Source: Pegoplata infirma (lineage: Eukaryota > Arthropoda > Insecta > Diptera > Anthomyiidae). Taken from it: DNA of 64,000 nt. Positions 10,285 to 20,382 of the stretch are shown here, piece by piece. The position numbers and the translations under genes are program-made. The DNA lies in NCBI GenBank assembly GCA_963921195.1, contig OY992537.1, positions 200,966,581 to 201,030,580 of the forward strand. Direction: 5' to 3'. The notes beneath the pieces are model-generated. The model searched no databases. It saw nothing but the letters and a program-made list of their open reading frames with translations, and was not told the origin of the DNA. Each line of letters starts with the position of its first letter. Position 1 is the stretch's first letter.

Positions 10285-11710
10285 ACCAGTATCTTTTCGA
10301 AATAGCAATTTGCTCTACGCTCTCTAAGGTGATGGAGAGCATGGTTAACTATCACTTGGTAAATTATCTGGAGTCTAACTCACTTTTGTGCGATCGGCAG
10401 TATGGATTTCGTAGAAGTCGATCTACGGGAGACCTGTTGGCGTTTCTTTCGGAACGTTGGAGTCGTTCTATCCACCAATTTGGTGAGAGCAAAGTGGTTG
10501 CCCTGGATATTTCCAAGGCGTTTGATCGCGTGTGGCACGGTGCCCTCGTTTCGAAGCTTATTGCGTTTGGTGTCGGTAGTGATTTCTCTCGATTTATATC
10601 GAGCTTTCTCTGTAATCGCACTATACGTGTTGTTATAGATGGGATTTCATCAGACGAATTCCATCTTAATTCGGGAGTACCGCAAGGTTCCGTTCTTTCT
10701 CCTACACTTTTTCTTATTTTTCTTAATGACCTTCTAAAACAAACTTCCAATCCTATCTATTCTTTCGCAGATGACAGCAACATTTGTCATTCATTTTCTT
10801 TCAATCATAGACCAAGCCTTACCGAGGTTGAAGCTATGAGACAGAACATGAATGACACACTCAATCATGACCATTCGACGATCTCCGAGTGGGGTCTTGC
10901 GAATAGGGTGGATTTTAATGCTCGTAAGACCCAATGTTGTATGTTGACCCACAGACGGTCTGTGGAATCAACGTCATCTGTATTCATGGGAGGTATAGCT
11001 ATTGAGGAATCAGACACTCTTGACGTTCTAGGCATGAAAATCCAATGTGATGTTCGTTGGAACCAGCATGTTTTTCAGGTGTCGAAAGAAGCATTCAAGT
11101 GTCTTGGTTTTCTTAAACGGTGTAAGAAATACTTCACTACGTCTGATCTTCTCACTATTTATACCTCCTATATCCGACCGAAAATGGAATACAACTCCCA
11201 TATCTGGGCAGGAGCCTCAAGGTCTATCTTGGATCTTCTGGACCGGGTGCAAAGGAGTGCGTTGAAGCTCATCAATGACAGTAGGGTATCCAGCTCTATT
11301 GACTCATTGGAGCATCGTCGGAATGTGGGTTGTGTGTCATTGTTCTATCGATATTACCACGGTAAGTGTTCAGCTGAGATAGGTGAACTCTTCCCTGAGA
11401 CGCGGGTGCATGCTCGTAGTACTCGTCTATCCAGTAGATCACATCCGTTTGTGGTCGATTGTCCAATGTATCGCACAACGCATTACAGAGAAAATTCGTT
11501 TCTCAGTCGAACAAGCCGTATGTGGAATAAACTCCCCGCAGTAGTCTTTCCAGTCGGCTACGATTTAGAAAATTTCAAATCAAATATCCACAAACACTAC
11601 TCCCTCTTTCCTCCTCCTCATAACCTATTTTCCTAATACCAACACAATGCATTGCATTAGTAGGGGGCATCCCCTGAGTGTTGGCTCAAAGTAAAAAAAA
11701 AAAAAAAAAA
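10285..11710 (+). mobile_element. 5'-truncated non-LTR retrotransposon (jockey/CR1-like) with poly(A)
   Basis: A single open reverse-transcriptase frame is followed by a short 3' UTR (about 56 bp) and an A run at 11693-11710. The 5' end is cut off inside the reverse transcriptase, upstream of motif A, and lacks the endonuclease and ORF1, as is common after incomplete target-primed reverse transcription. The exact 5' junction is unclear (about 10266-10310) and I found no convincing target duplication. Its base composition is clearly richer in GC than the neighbourhood, consistent with a young insertion. Confidence 0.85.
10329..11636 (+). CDS. Reverse transcriptase C-terminal part of a non-LTR retrotransposon (partial)
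   Basis: An RNA-directed DNA polymerase fragment of 435 codons, open to its TAA stop. Visible reverse-transcriptase motifs: motif A at residues 59-70 (LDISKAFDRVWH, catalytic Asp60), motif B at 116-121 (GVPQGS), motif C at 146-149 (FADD, catalytic Asp148 and Asp149), and the WGLANRVDFNARKTQ block at 188-202. The C-terminal third has the Leu-His-Arg-Arg and Arg-Met-Trp-Asn-Lys-Leu-Pro blocks typical of jockey/CR1-type enzymes. There is no RNase H domain. The first codon shown is GTG, and the frame continues upstream through AICSTLSK, so this is not a true start but a truncation point. Upstream endonuclease and early palm motifs are missing, so it cannot be an autonomous element. The intact frame suggests recent insertion. 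Clade assignment is tentative. Confidence 0.9.
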   Translation: MMESMVNYHLVNYLESNSLLCDRQYGFRRSRSTGDLLAFLSERWSRSIHQFGESKVVALDISKAFDRVWHGALVSKLIAFGVGSDFSRFISSFLCNRTIRVVIDGISSDEFHLNSGVPQGSVLSPTLFLIFLNDLLKQTSNPIYSFADDSNICHSFSFNHRPSLTEVEAMRQNMNDTLNHDHSTISEWGLANRVDFNARKTQCCMLTHRRSVESTSSVFMGGIAIEESDTLDVLGMKIQCDVRWNQHVFQVSKEAFKCLGFLKRCKKYFTTSDLLTIYTSYIRPKMEYNSHIWAGASRSILDLLDRVQRSALKLINDSRVSSSIDSLEHRRNVGCVSLFYRYYHGKCSAEIGELFPETRVHARSTRLSSRSHPFVVDCPMYRTTHYRENSFLSRTSRMWNKLPAVVFPVGYDLENFKSNIHKHYSLFPPPHNLFS

Positions 11711-11856
11711 TATCGGTGGCCGCCAACAATTCGTTTAAACAACCGCTGTCCAACTGCTGACATGTCATTGGGGACATTTTGAAAAATTGTATGAAGATGT
11801 CAGCAATTTTATAAAGGGAGAGTCAGCAGCATGTCACGGGTGCCTTTTTTTGCCTA
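11711..11856. other. Short non-repetitive gap
   Basis: No gene. It carries TGCTGACATGTCA and a near-inverse GTCAGCAGCATGTCA about 60 bp later, which may be a remnant of an element interrupted by the retrotransposon. Confidence 0.4.
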
Positions 11857-12365
11857 CTCACACAAAAAAAAAAACCTTGTCAAATTACTAGAAAAAGTCT
11901 GGAAATCTTATTTTACCTATATTTGTTCCTTGTTTTTTAACAAAAAAATTTCGATGGAAATTAAATTTTTTTTTGTAATTTTACAATTTTTTTTTTGTTA
12001 TTTTACAATTTTTTTTTTTTGTAATTTTACAAATTTCCAAAATTTTTTTACAAAAAAATCTAGTAAATTCACAAGATTTTATTGCGCCAAAAAAGTTGTA
12101 AATTTAGAATTATATTGGTAAAAATCTTGTAAAATTACAAAAAGGCTCGTAATTTTTGCTGGGAATTCTCGTAAAAAAGGAGGTACAAAAAAATCTAATA
12201 AAAACACGAAACCTCCTTGTTAATTTTATCGCATAAAAAAAATTTGTAAATTAACAATTTTATTGGTAAAAAGTTTGTAAAATTACAAGGAATTGTTGTC
12301 AAATACGAGGTAGCAAAAAAAAAATACAAAATTTTCTTGACGTTTTACAATTTTTTTTTTTAGTG
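11857..12365. mobile_element. TA-type MITE, family G, copy 1
   Basis: The left end is CACACAAAAAAAAAACCTTG and the right end is a T-run followed by AGTG. The interior alternates AATTTTACAAG and CTTGTAAAATT words and GGGAATTCTCGTAAAA. Related copies are at 24004, 24758 and 61341. It is noncoding; frames inside are low-complexity lysine/phenylalanine runs. Confidence 0.65.
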
Positions 12366-12640
12366 CGGGTTTTGTAGAATAAAAATTTGACCGGACATTC
12401 AGGAAAATCAAAAGTTGAAGAAAAAATGCCATTCTAATATTTATTACATACAGTAACAGTTTCAAGAAGTTAACAAACAAAAAATCAAGGTTTTAAGCAG
12501 AAAATTGAATGTAATTGGAGCACAATGGCCATAATTATTTGTGTATTGCTAAATTCGTTTTTACCTTAAATGGCTGGAAGCATTATTATCGTAACGGAAA
12601 ATAAGATAAAAGAAATTGAGCGTTTCAGATTCTGAGATAT
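12366..12640. other. AT-rich spacer before the satellite
   Basis: No gene, repeat end or RNA structure could be supported here. Confidence 0.4.
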
Positions 12641-15430
12641 TTTTCTTAAGTATACAAAATGTTTTAGCTTCTGAGAAATTTATTCTATAGAAAAAGTCTT
12701 AGATTCTGAGATATTTTTCCCATAGAAAAAGTCATAAATTCGGAGATTTTTTTCCTACAGAAAATATTTCTGAATCTGTTTAGTTTTTTCTATAGAAAAA
12801 GTCTCAGATTCTGAGACATTTTTCTTATAGAAAATGTCTCAGATTCTGAGACATTTTTCTTATAGAAAAAGTCTCAGATTCTGAGACATTTTTCTTATAG
12901 AAAAAGTCTCAGATTCTGAGACATTTTTCTTATAGAAAAAGTCTCAGATTCTGAGACATTTTTCTTATAGAAAAAGTCTCAGATTCTGAGACATTTTTCT
13001 TATAGAAAAAGTCTCAGATTCTGAGACATTTTTCTTATAGAAAAAGCCTCAGATTCTGAGACATTTTTCTTATAGAAAAAGTCTCAGATTCTGAGACATT
13101 TTTCTTATAGAAAAAGTCTCAGATTCTGAGACATTTTTCTTATAGAAAAAGTCTCAGATTCTGAGACATTTTTCTTATAGAAAAAGTCTCAGATTCTGAG
13201 ACATTTTTCTTATAGAAAAAGTCTCAGATTCTGAGACATTTTTCTTATAGAAAAAGTCTCAGATTCTGAGACATTTTTCTTATAGAAAAAGTCTCAGATT
13301 CTGAGACATTTTTCTTATAGAAAAAGTCTCAGATTCTGAGACATTTTTCTTATAGAAAAAGTCTCAGATTCTGAGACATTTTTCTAATAGAAAAAGTCTC
13401 AGATTCTGAGACATTTTTCTTATAGAAAAAGTCTCAGATTTTGAGACATTTTTCTTATAGAAAAAGTCTCAGATTCTGAGACATTTTTCTTATAGAAAAA
13501 GTCTCAGATTCTGAGACATTTTTCTTATAGAAAAAGTCTCAGATTCTGAGATATTTTTCTTATAGAAAAAGTCTCAGATTCTGAGACATTTTTCTTATAG
13601 AAAAAGTCTCAGATTCTGAGACATTTTTTTTATAGAAAAAGTCTCAGATTCTGAGACATTTTTCTTATAGAAAGTCTCAGATTCTGAGACATTTTTCTTA
13701 TAGAAAAAGTCTCAGATTCTGAGACATTTTTCTTATAGAAAAAGTCTCAGATTCTGAGACATTTTTCTTATAGAAAAAGTATCAGATTCTGAGACATTTT
13801 TTCGATAGAAAAAGTCTCAGATTCTGACACATTTTTTCTATAGAAAAAGTTTCATATTTTGAGACATTTTTTCTATAGAAAAAGTCTCAGATTCTGAGAC
13901 ATTTTTCTTATAGAAAAAGTCTCAGATTCTGAGACATTTTTCTTATAGAAAAAGTCTCAGATTCTGAGACATTTTTCTTATAGAAAAAGTCTCAGATTCT
14001 GAGACATTTTTCTTATAGAAAAAGTCTCAGATTCTGAGACATTTTTCTTATAGAAAAAGTCTCAGATTCTGAGACATTTTTCTTATAGAAAAAGTCTCAG
14101 ATTCTGAGACATTTTTCTTATAGAAAAAGTCTCAGATTCTGAGACATTTTTCTTATAGAAAAAGTCTCAGATTCTGAGACATTTTTCTTATAGAAAAAGT
14201 CTCAGATTCTGAGACATTTTTCTTATAGAAAAAGTCTCAGATTCTGAGACATTTTTCTTATAGAAAAAGTCTCAGATTCTGAGACATTTTTCTTATAGAA
14301 AAAGTCTCAGATTCTGAGACATTTTTCTTATAGAAAAAGTCTCAGATTCTGAGACATTTTTCTTATAGAAAAAGTCTCAGATTCTGAGACATTTTTCTTA
14401 TAGAAAAAGTCTCAGATTCTGAGACATTTTTCTTATAGAAAAAGTCTCAGATTCTGAGACATTTTTCTTATAGAAAAAGTCTCAGATTCTGAGACATTTT
14501 TCTTATAGAAAAAGTATCAGATTCTGAGACATTTTTCTTATAGAAAAAGTCTCAGATTCTGAGACATTTTTCTTATAGAAAAAGTCTCAGATTCTGAGAC
14601 ATTTTTCTTATAGAAAAAGTCTCAGATTCTGAGACATTTTTTTTATAGAAAAAGTCTCAGATTCTGAGACATTTTTCTTATAGAAAAAGTCTCAGATTCT
14701 GAGACATTTTTCTTATAGAAAAAGTCTCAGATTCTGAGACATTTTTCTTATAGAAAAAGTCTCAGATTCTGAGACATTTTTCTTATAGAAAAAGTCTCAG
14801 ATTCTGAGACATTTTTCTTATAGAAAAAGTCTCAGATTCTGAGACATTTTTCTTATAGAAAAAGTCTCAGATTCTGAGACATTTTTCTTATAGAAAAAGT
14901 CTCAGATTCTGAGACATTTTTCTTATAGAAAAAGTCTCAGATTCTGAGACATTTTTCTTATAGAAAAAGTCTCAGATTCTGAGACATTTTTCTTATAGAA
15001 AAAGTCTCAGATTCTGAGACATTTTTCTTATAGAAAAAGTCTCAGATTCTGAGACATTTTTCTTATAGAAAAAGTCTCAGATTCTGAGACATTTTTCTTA
15101 TAGAAAAAGTCTCAGATTCTGAGACATTTTTCTTATCGAAAAAGTCTCAGATTCTGAGACATTTTTCTTATAGAAAAAGTCTCAGATTCTGAGACATTTT
15201 TCTTATAGAAAAAGTCTCATATGCTGAGATATTTGTCTTATAGAAAAAGTTTAAGGTTCTGAAATATGTTTCATAAAAAATGTCTCAGATTCTGGGCATT
15301 TTTGCATTAGAAAAAGTCTCAGATGGAGACACATTTTGCCTATAGAATGTCTCAGATTCTGTGATATTTTTTCTATAGAAAAAGTCTCTGAGATATTTTC
15401 TTATAGGAAAAGTATAAGGTTCTGAAATAT
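12641..15430. repeat. 35-bp satellite array, about 70 units, dyad-symmetric monomer
   Basis: From about 12790 to 15222 the monomer repeats at exactly 35 bp. Each unit is two palindromes: GTCTCAGATTCTGAGAC (8-bp stem, 1-nt centre) and TTTTTCTTATAGAAAAA (7-bp stem, 3-nt centre), so the array reads nearly the same on both strands. Both edges (12641-12790 and 15222-15430) are degenerate. A diverged island at about 13775-13885 has 36-bp units with the perfect palindrome TTTTTCTATAGAAAAA. One unit near 13670 lacks two A residues. Units are contiguous with no spacers. Diverged relatives occur at 41290-41850 and perhaps 60050-60600. Homogenised core and decayed edges fit unequal crossing-over. Confidence 0.97.
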
Positions 15431-15911
15431 GTTTTATGTATTCACTGGATTATTTAATTATTATTTTATTTTATTTTTTTTTTAAATATCTAAAACTTTA
15501 AATTCTTACCATTATTCTTTGTCCACGGCAATGAATTTGAATAAATTTTCTTTTTCTGCAAGGAAAGAGAAAAAGAGAGAAATATTTTATTGTAATATTT
15601 TGCATTTATTTATGCATCAATTAAAAATTGTATAGTTTTATAATTAAAGTATAATTCCCTGAACTCAAGTATATATTTAATTTTATGGAATTTTCTTTTA
15701 CTTTTATAATTGATGTTTGACTATGTTAATTAAGACATTAAATTTAAATTCCAATTCCTAGTAAAAATTCTTAATTGTTATTTGTTTTCATTAAGAAATA
15801 TTATTATAGTTTTATAATTATAATTTTATTAGGGGTATAACTTTTGTACCAATAATACGAGTAAGCACAGTTTTGTTTTCAGAAATTTATATTTTACAAC
15901 TAAATTTTATT
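15431..15911. other. AT-rich spacer, no feature seen
   Basis: No credible ORF, RNA gene or terminal repeat. A small purine-rich patch (GGAAAGAGAAAAAGAGAG) lies at about 15560. Confidence 0.5.
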
Positions 15912-16161
15912 TAAAATAAAATAAAATAAAATAAAATAAAATAAAATAAAATAAAATAAAATAAAATAAAATAAAATAAAATAAAATAAAATAAAATAAA
16001 ATAAAATAAAATAAAATAAAATAAAATAAAATAAAATAAAATAAAATAAAATAAAATAAAATAAAATAAAATAAAATAAAATAAAATAAAATAAAATAAA
16101 ATAAAATAAAATAAAATAAAATAAAATAAAATAAAATAAAATAAAATAAAATAAAATAAAA
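15912..16161 (+). repeat. (AAAAT)n microsatellite, about 50 copies
   Basis: A 250-bp uninterrupted run of the pentamer. It is the complement of the array at 7152-7284 and almost twice as long. Minus-strand frames through it encode the same meaningless Phe-Ile-Leu-Phe-Tyr repeat. Confidence 0.98.
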
Positions 16162-16452
16162 CGTGCGTTTAAAGGTTTCAAGTGTTCGCAACACAAGAAA
16201 GGAACTTGAATCAGCACAAACAACTAGGAATCAAATCAAACTACTTGCAAGAGACAGAGTTGGAGAGAATTCGTTAACGCCCTATGTTCTTAGTGAACAT
16301 TATATTTAAGTATATACTTGTTATATTAAGGTATAAGTAGAGTACATATTTAAATAAATAAAGGACATATATATAAATGTTCTAAAAAATGACTGCTTCA
16401 AATTTCAATAAGATTAAAAGTTCATGCGAAAAGTTAAAAATGGTTAAAAAAG
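16162..16452. other. Unassigned AT-rich stretch
   Basis: Contains ACGTGCGTTTAAAGGTTTCA and CTTAGTGAACATTATATTTAAG but no gene or repeat ends I can support. Confidence 0.4.
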
Positions 16453-18470
16453 TAAAATTTTAAATTATCACATACTATTGAATTGTTTTTTATCAAAGTC
16501 GTTTGAAATAAGTCAACAAAATTTAATAAATCTGTTTCTGAGCTAAATTACGATAATATATGTCTTAGAGCGGTTCTTTTTTTAGAACATATTAACCCTC
16601 TATCTACCATTTTTAGGGGTTGTCAAAAGTCAAAATTTCGTGCGAAAATCTTAAATTTTCCTTTTTTAAACATTTTGCTTACATCGCCCGAACGTTTGAC
16701 CTTTCACAACCCCTAGTAAAATTCAATGTAAAAAATGTTTGTAGAACATTTTAACCATTTAAACGCACGTCTTAATCGTGTTCTAAAAGGATATTTGAAA
16801 AAAGGGGCAAACTGACCCTAAAAATGGTAGATATAGGGTTAAAATGTTCTAAAACAAGTGAGAGTGTTAAATTCGGCTGTGCCGAATCTTGTATACCCTC
16901 CAACGTTTAAAAATAATAAAAAAAAAAAAAATTCCAGGGGCGTTTTATTTTTTTTTTTTGTGGGGGGGGGGCTTATCGGGAGTTCTTGGGGACACCTTCT
17001 CTCTGGTAAAAATGCTTTTTCAAGCATAAAAATGTTTGATTTGTTTAACAAAAATACAAAAAACCTATAAAAAGTTACCTTTTTTCATTGGTTGGATTAC
17101 TTCGTCAAGGGGGAACTTTTTCCCCCCTGGTCCGATTTTGCCCATCTCCGAACTTAACCAGCATATGAATATAATACATATATGTGCCAAATGTCAGGAG
17201 TCTAGCGCTTTTATTTTGGACTGTATCGTGTCTTCCACAGACGGACGGACGGACAGACGGACATCGCTAGAATGTCTCAGAATCGATCACTGATCAATAA
17301 TATATATACTTTATAGGGTCCTAGACCGATATTTCGATGCGTTACACACGGAATGACAAAGTGAGTATACCCCCATACTGTAGTTGGAGGATATAAAAAG
17401 AACCGCCATCAAATTTTACTGAAGACATCTATTATTGTAATTTAGCTCAGAAGCAGATTTATAACATTTTTTTGACATATTTCACGCGACTTTGATGAAA
17501 AACAATTCAATAGTATCTGATAATTTACAATTGAAGGGCTTACTGCAAGAACTTGATAAGCAACATTTTATTTTTTCGTGTTTTTCGCCTTCAGCTGATG
17601 TTCCATTGACAGATTTTTGGCAGAAGTCTTGCTTTAGCCCTTCGTACAAGTATATTGAGAATGAAAGTTCTGCAAAAGTTCTATTTTTTACATTATTTTA
17701 AAAGTTTTAAGACAAAAACCACCATAAAATGAAATGTTGCTTATCGACTTTTTACAATAACCCCTTCAATTTTACTTTTTAAAGCATTTTGGACTATTCG
17801 CACGAACTTTTTATCTTTAGATACCCCCAGTGAAATTTGATGCAGAACATTTTTGAAGAACATTTGAACCCTTTAAACGCACGTTTTATTGGTGTTCTTT
17901 GAGGATATTTTAAAAAAAGGACCAAAATGACCCCTAAAAATGGGAGATAAAGGGTTAATATATTCTACGAAAAGAACCGTTATCAAATTTTACTGAAGAC
18001 ATGTCTTAACATTTTTTTACCTCGGAACTAGCTTTAATACTTATATTTTGAGTTATTCCAAACGCCTTTGAAAAAAATTGAAAAACTTTAGTGGGCCATA
18101 AAAAAAAGAACTTGAGTTAAGTTTTCAAAACCCTTCGGGGGTTTTGCTTTACTGTTTGTATACTTTAATTTTCTGTTGGTCCCATTCAAGATAAAAAATC
18201 GTGTTGCACAGTGTTATTTGTAGAATATATTAACCCATTAAACGCACATTTTATTGGTTTTCTATAAGAATATTTGAAAAACAGACTAAAATTACCCCTT
18301 AAAATGGGAGATAGAACATTAATATATTCTAAGAAAAAAAACGCCATTAAACTTAATTGCAGACATGTATAAACATTGTTAAGCTCAGAAAAATAAATTA
18401 AAAAATACAGTGGGCCATAAAAGAAAACTTAAGCTAAATTTTCGAAAGTGTTTAAGGGTTTTGGTTTATA
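16453..18470. repeat. Family C foldback repeats, several partial copies
   Basis: Arms 16453-16853 and 17400-17527 are inverted copies (CATACTATTGAATTGTTTTT against its complement near 17500, and GGTTCTTTTTTTAGAACAT against AAAGAACCG). They formed one foldback of about 530 bp before the type-D mini-me at 16854-17399 entered. Further partial copies follow to 18470, each with AAACGCACGTTTTATTGG, AAAATGGGAGATAGA and GTTGCACAGTGTTA. Another copy is at 48195-48627. No coding potential. Confidence 0.7.
16854..17399 (-). mobile_element. mini-me-like element, type D
   Basis: It starts ACAAGTGAGAGTG with the hairpin TTCGGCTGTGCCGAA and TATACCCTCC, and has a G-run at about 16962-16971, ACGGACGGACGGACAGACGG, a TATATATACTTTATAGGG core and the end GTTGGAGGATATA. 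Flanks TTCTAA and AAAAGAACCG rejoin to the family C sequence without any target duplication beyond ambiguous A residues. Confidence 0.75.
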
Positions 18471-18849
18471 ATTCACACAAAAAATTTTGTAGGCAAAAAC
18501 AAATGAAAACCACATTTAAAACCAGTGAATAAAGAATTGAAAACCATCCCAGTAATAATTCATTTGTTTTAACAAACATGAAAATATATTTTTTACTCTT
18601 GACAAAATTTTCTAAAATAAATAACATTAAACATTAAAAAATTACATATTTTTCATTCTTTTTTACCAACAAATACGAAAAAAAAATAACCTACAAAAAC
18701 ATTAAAAATTAATGAAAGTTCTGTTATTTTTACCAACAAATTCCAAAAAAATAACCTACGAAAACATTAAAAATTAATGATTTCGTAGGTTATTTTTTAT
18801 TGTTTTCCATTGAAATATTTTTTTTTTTTTAATTTTAATAAAATTTTGG

Positions 18850-18900
18850 GGAATCGATCTAGCAATCAACTACATTCTGGACAGACACTCTACCCATCGT
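18850..18900 (-). promoter_or_regulatory. tRNA-like pol III A and B boxes in element B
   Basis: On the minus strand TGGGTAGAGTG (18886-18896) fits the A box and AGATCGATTCC (18850-18860) is close to the B-box consensus GGTTCGANTCC. Spacing is tRNA-like. Copy 2 has GGATCGATTCC, a single mismatch. It is present in both B copies, so it is ancestral to the element. It does not fold into a full tRNA, so this is a derived promoter head, not a tRNA gene. Confidence 0.6.
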
Positions 18901-18927
18901 GCCAAAGTCACTTGATACAAACATGTT

Positions 18928-19457
18928 TTTATACCCTCCAACCACAGTATGGTGGTATACTCACTTTGTCAATTCGTGTGTAACGCATCGAAATATCGGT
19001 CTAGGACCCCATAAAGTACACATTTTTTTAATCAGTGATCGATTCTAACACATTTTAGCGATGTCCGTCCGTCCGTCTGTAGAGGACACGATACAGCCCA
19101 AAATAAAAGATCTAGACTTCAGAAGTTTGGCACGAATATGTCTTATATTCCTATGCAGGTTAAGTCGGAAATGGGCAAAATCGGACCAAGGAGAAAAAAG
19201 TTCCCCCTTGGAGAACTAAACCAACCTAAGAAAAACCGCATTTTTTTGCAGGGTTTTTTTGTACTTTTGCTAAGCAAATGTAAAATTCTTATCTCAGAAG
19301 AAGATCAAAATCGCAAGGGGAAGGTGCCCCCTAAAGCCTCCCACCAACCCCCCCCCCCCCCAAAAAAAAATACGCCCCTGGATTTTTTTTAATATTGCTT
19401 TTTACATTTTGGAGGGTATAAAAGATTCGGCACAGCCGAATGTAACACTCTCACTTG
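18928..19457 (+). mobile_element. mini-me-like element, type D, complete (reference copy)
   Basis: TATACCCTCCAACCACAG at the left, GTCCGTCCGTCTGT core at about 19063, C-run near 19350, then GGAGGGTATAAAAG, the hairpin TTCGGCACAGCCGAA and CACTCTCACTTGT at the right. Element B copy 2 preserves the empty site (GTTTTTATATTTCT at 31823-31836). Comparison shows insertion within a T run with no target duplication. Hairpin near the 3' end and TSD-less insertion are Helentron-like traits. Confidence 0.85.
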
Positions 19458-19772
19458 TTATATTTCTAAAAATAATTTTTTGATTTTTTTTTTAAATAAG
19501 TCATGTGTAGGTAAAAACTAATGATATCTCATTAAAAAATACCAACAATTTAAAAAAAAAAAATTACTTACACAAATCATTAAAAATTTAAGGAATAATC
19601 AGTAGTTTTTACTTACAGAACAAAAATAAATGACTTTAAAAATTTAATGTCAATGAAAGTCTTTATTTTTTAGTGAGTTATTTTTGAAGTCATTAATAAA
19701 AACTGAACATCAAACAAATGTTTTTTCTTTTAAAAACGACTAAACGTAAAACTTTTTAAATAAACTACAAAC

Positions 19773-20344
19773 AAATTCTGATTAATTTTTATTACAAAAT
19801 AGAAATTGTTTTATTCGACCATTAAAATATTATATTTTGAGGATGAATTTGAACATAATGGTTGGCACGCCATGTGATGAATAACCCTAATATGGAGTAT
19901 TTCTCACAACAACAACACAAATAACATATTGTTGTAGTCCATTGGACTATCATATGTAAAATTGTTTTAAATATTTTTGTTGGTTATTGACAATCGTTGC
20001 CTTACTAGTATGGTACCATTTCTTCGTCTTTCTAATTCTCATTGCGAATAGAGGCGAATATGTATTAATATTCTAGTTTGTGCACAAACGATTTGTCATT
20101 AGACTCGTTTGCTACTTTGTAGTAAATCGTTTCTATTTTTGCTAAATAATCTTGACAATGGAATCTTGACAAATTCCGAAACACGTATCGATTAAGTCTT
20201 GCAAAAATGACCAACATAAATAAATTTAAAACAAAAAAGAAAATAAAAAATAATTTTCTTAAAAAATTATGCTATGAGAATATCATGGTTTTAATTAGTA
20301 AAGAAAATAATGACCTCGAGCCAGAATAAACATCCTCAAAATAT
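19773..20344. mobile_element. Unclassified element K, copy 1 (572 bp, 11-12-bp TSD)
   Basis: It begins AAATTCTGATTAATTTTTAT and ends CATCCTCAAAATAT. AAACTACAAAC flanks both sides (19762-19772 and 20345-20355), and the intact sequence at about 32860 shows a single copy. Copy 2 at 51370-52151 has a 13-bp duplication of a different sequence. Variable 11-13-bp TSDs without A-tail do not fit a standard DNA transposon. The interior has CAACAACAACAC, TTGTTGTAGTCCATTGGAC and ACGTATCGATTAAGTC words. Confidence 0.8.
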
Positions 20345-20382
20345 AAACTACAAACAGTTAATGACATAATTTTTTGAGTGTT

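Larger units (their letters stand above)
18474..20380. mobile_element. Element B, copy 1 (CACTCAAAA-type TIR), split by two insertions
   Basis: The left end CACACAAAAAATTTTGTAGG and right end ATTTTTTGAGTG match copy 2 at 31376-32892. Relative to copy 2 it has two extra blocks: a mini-me (18928-19457) and a 572-bp element with a duplicated target (19773-20344). It lacks the TAA-flanked insertion of copy 2. The body alternates AACCTACGAAAACATTAAAA-like words and carries a tRNA-like segment near 18850-18900. No ORF. Confidence 0.75.

Noticed and set aside
10364..10750. 128-codon minus-strand frame and plus-frame shadows over the LINE
   Set aside because: They lie wholly within the reverse-transcriptase frame and show no domain. 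They are frame shadows.
10285..11710. TSD around the truncated LINE
   Set aside because: TATC occurs on both sides but is too short and the 5' junction is uncertain.
12790..15222. Regular 35-bp repeats might be mistaken for a CRISPR array
   Set aside because: Units are contiguous with no unique spacers, there are no cas genes and the sequence is eukaryotic. It is a satellite.
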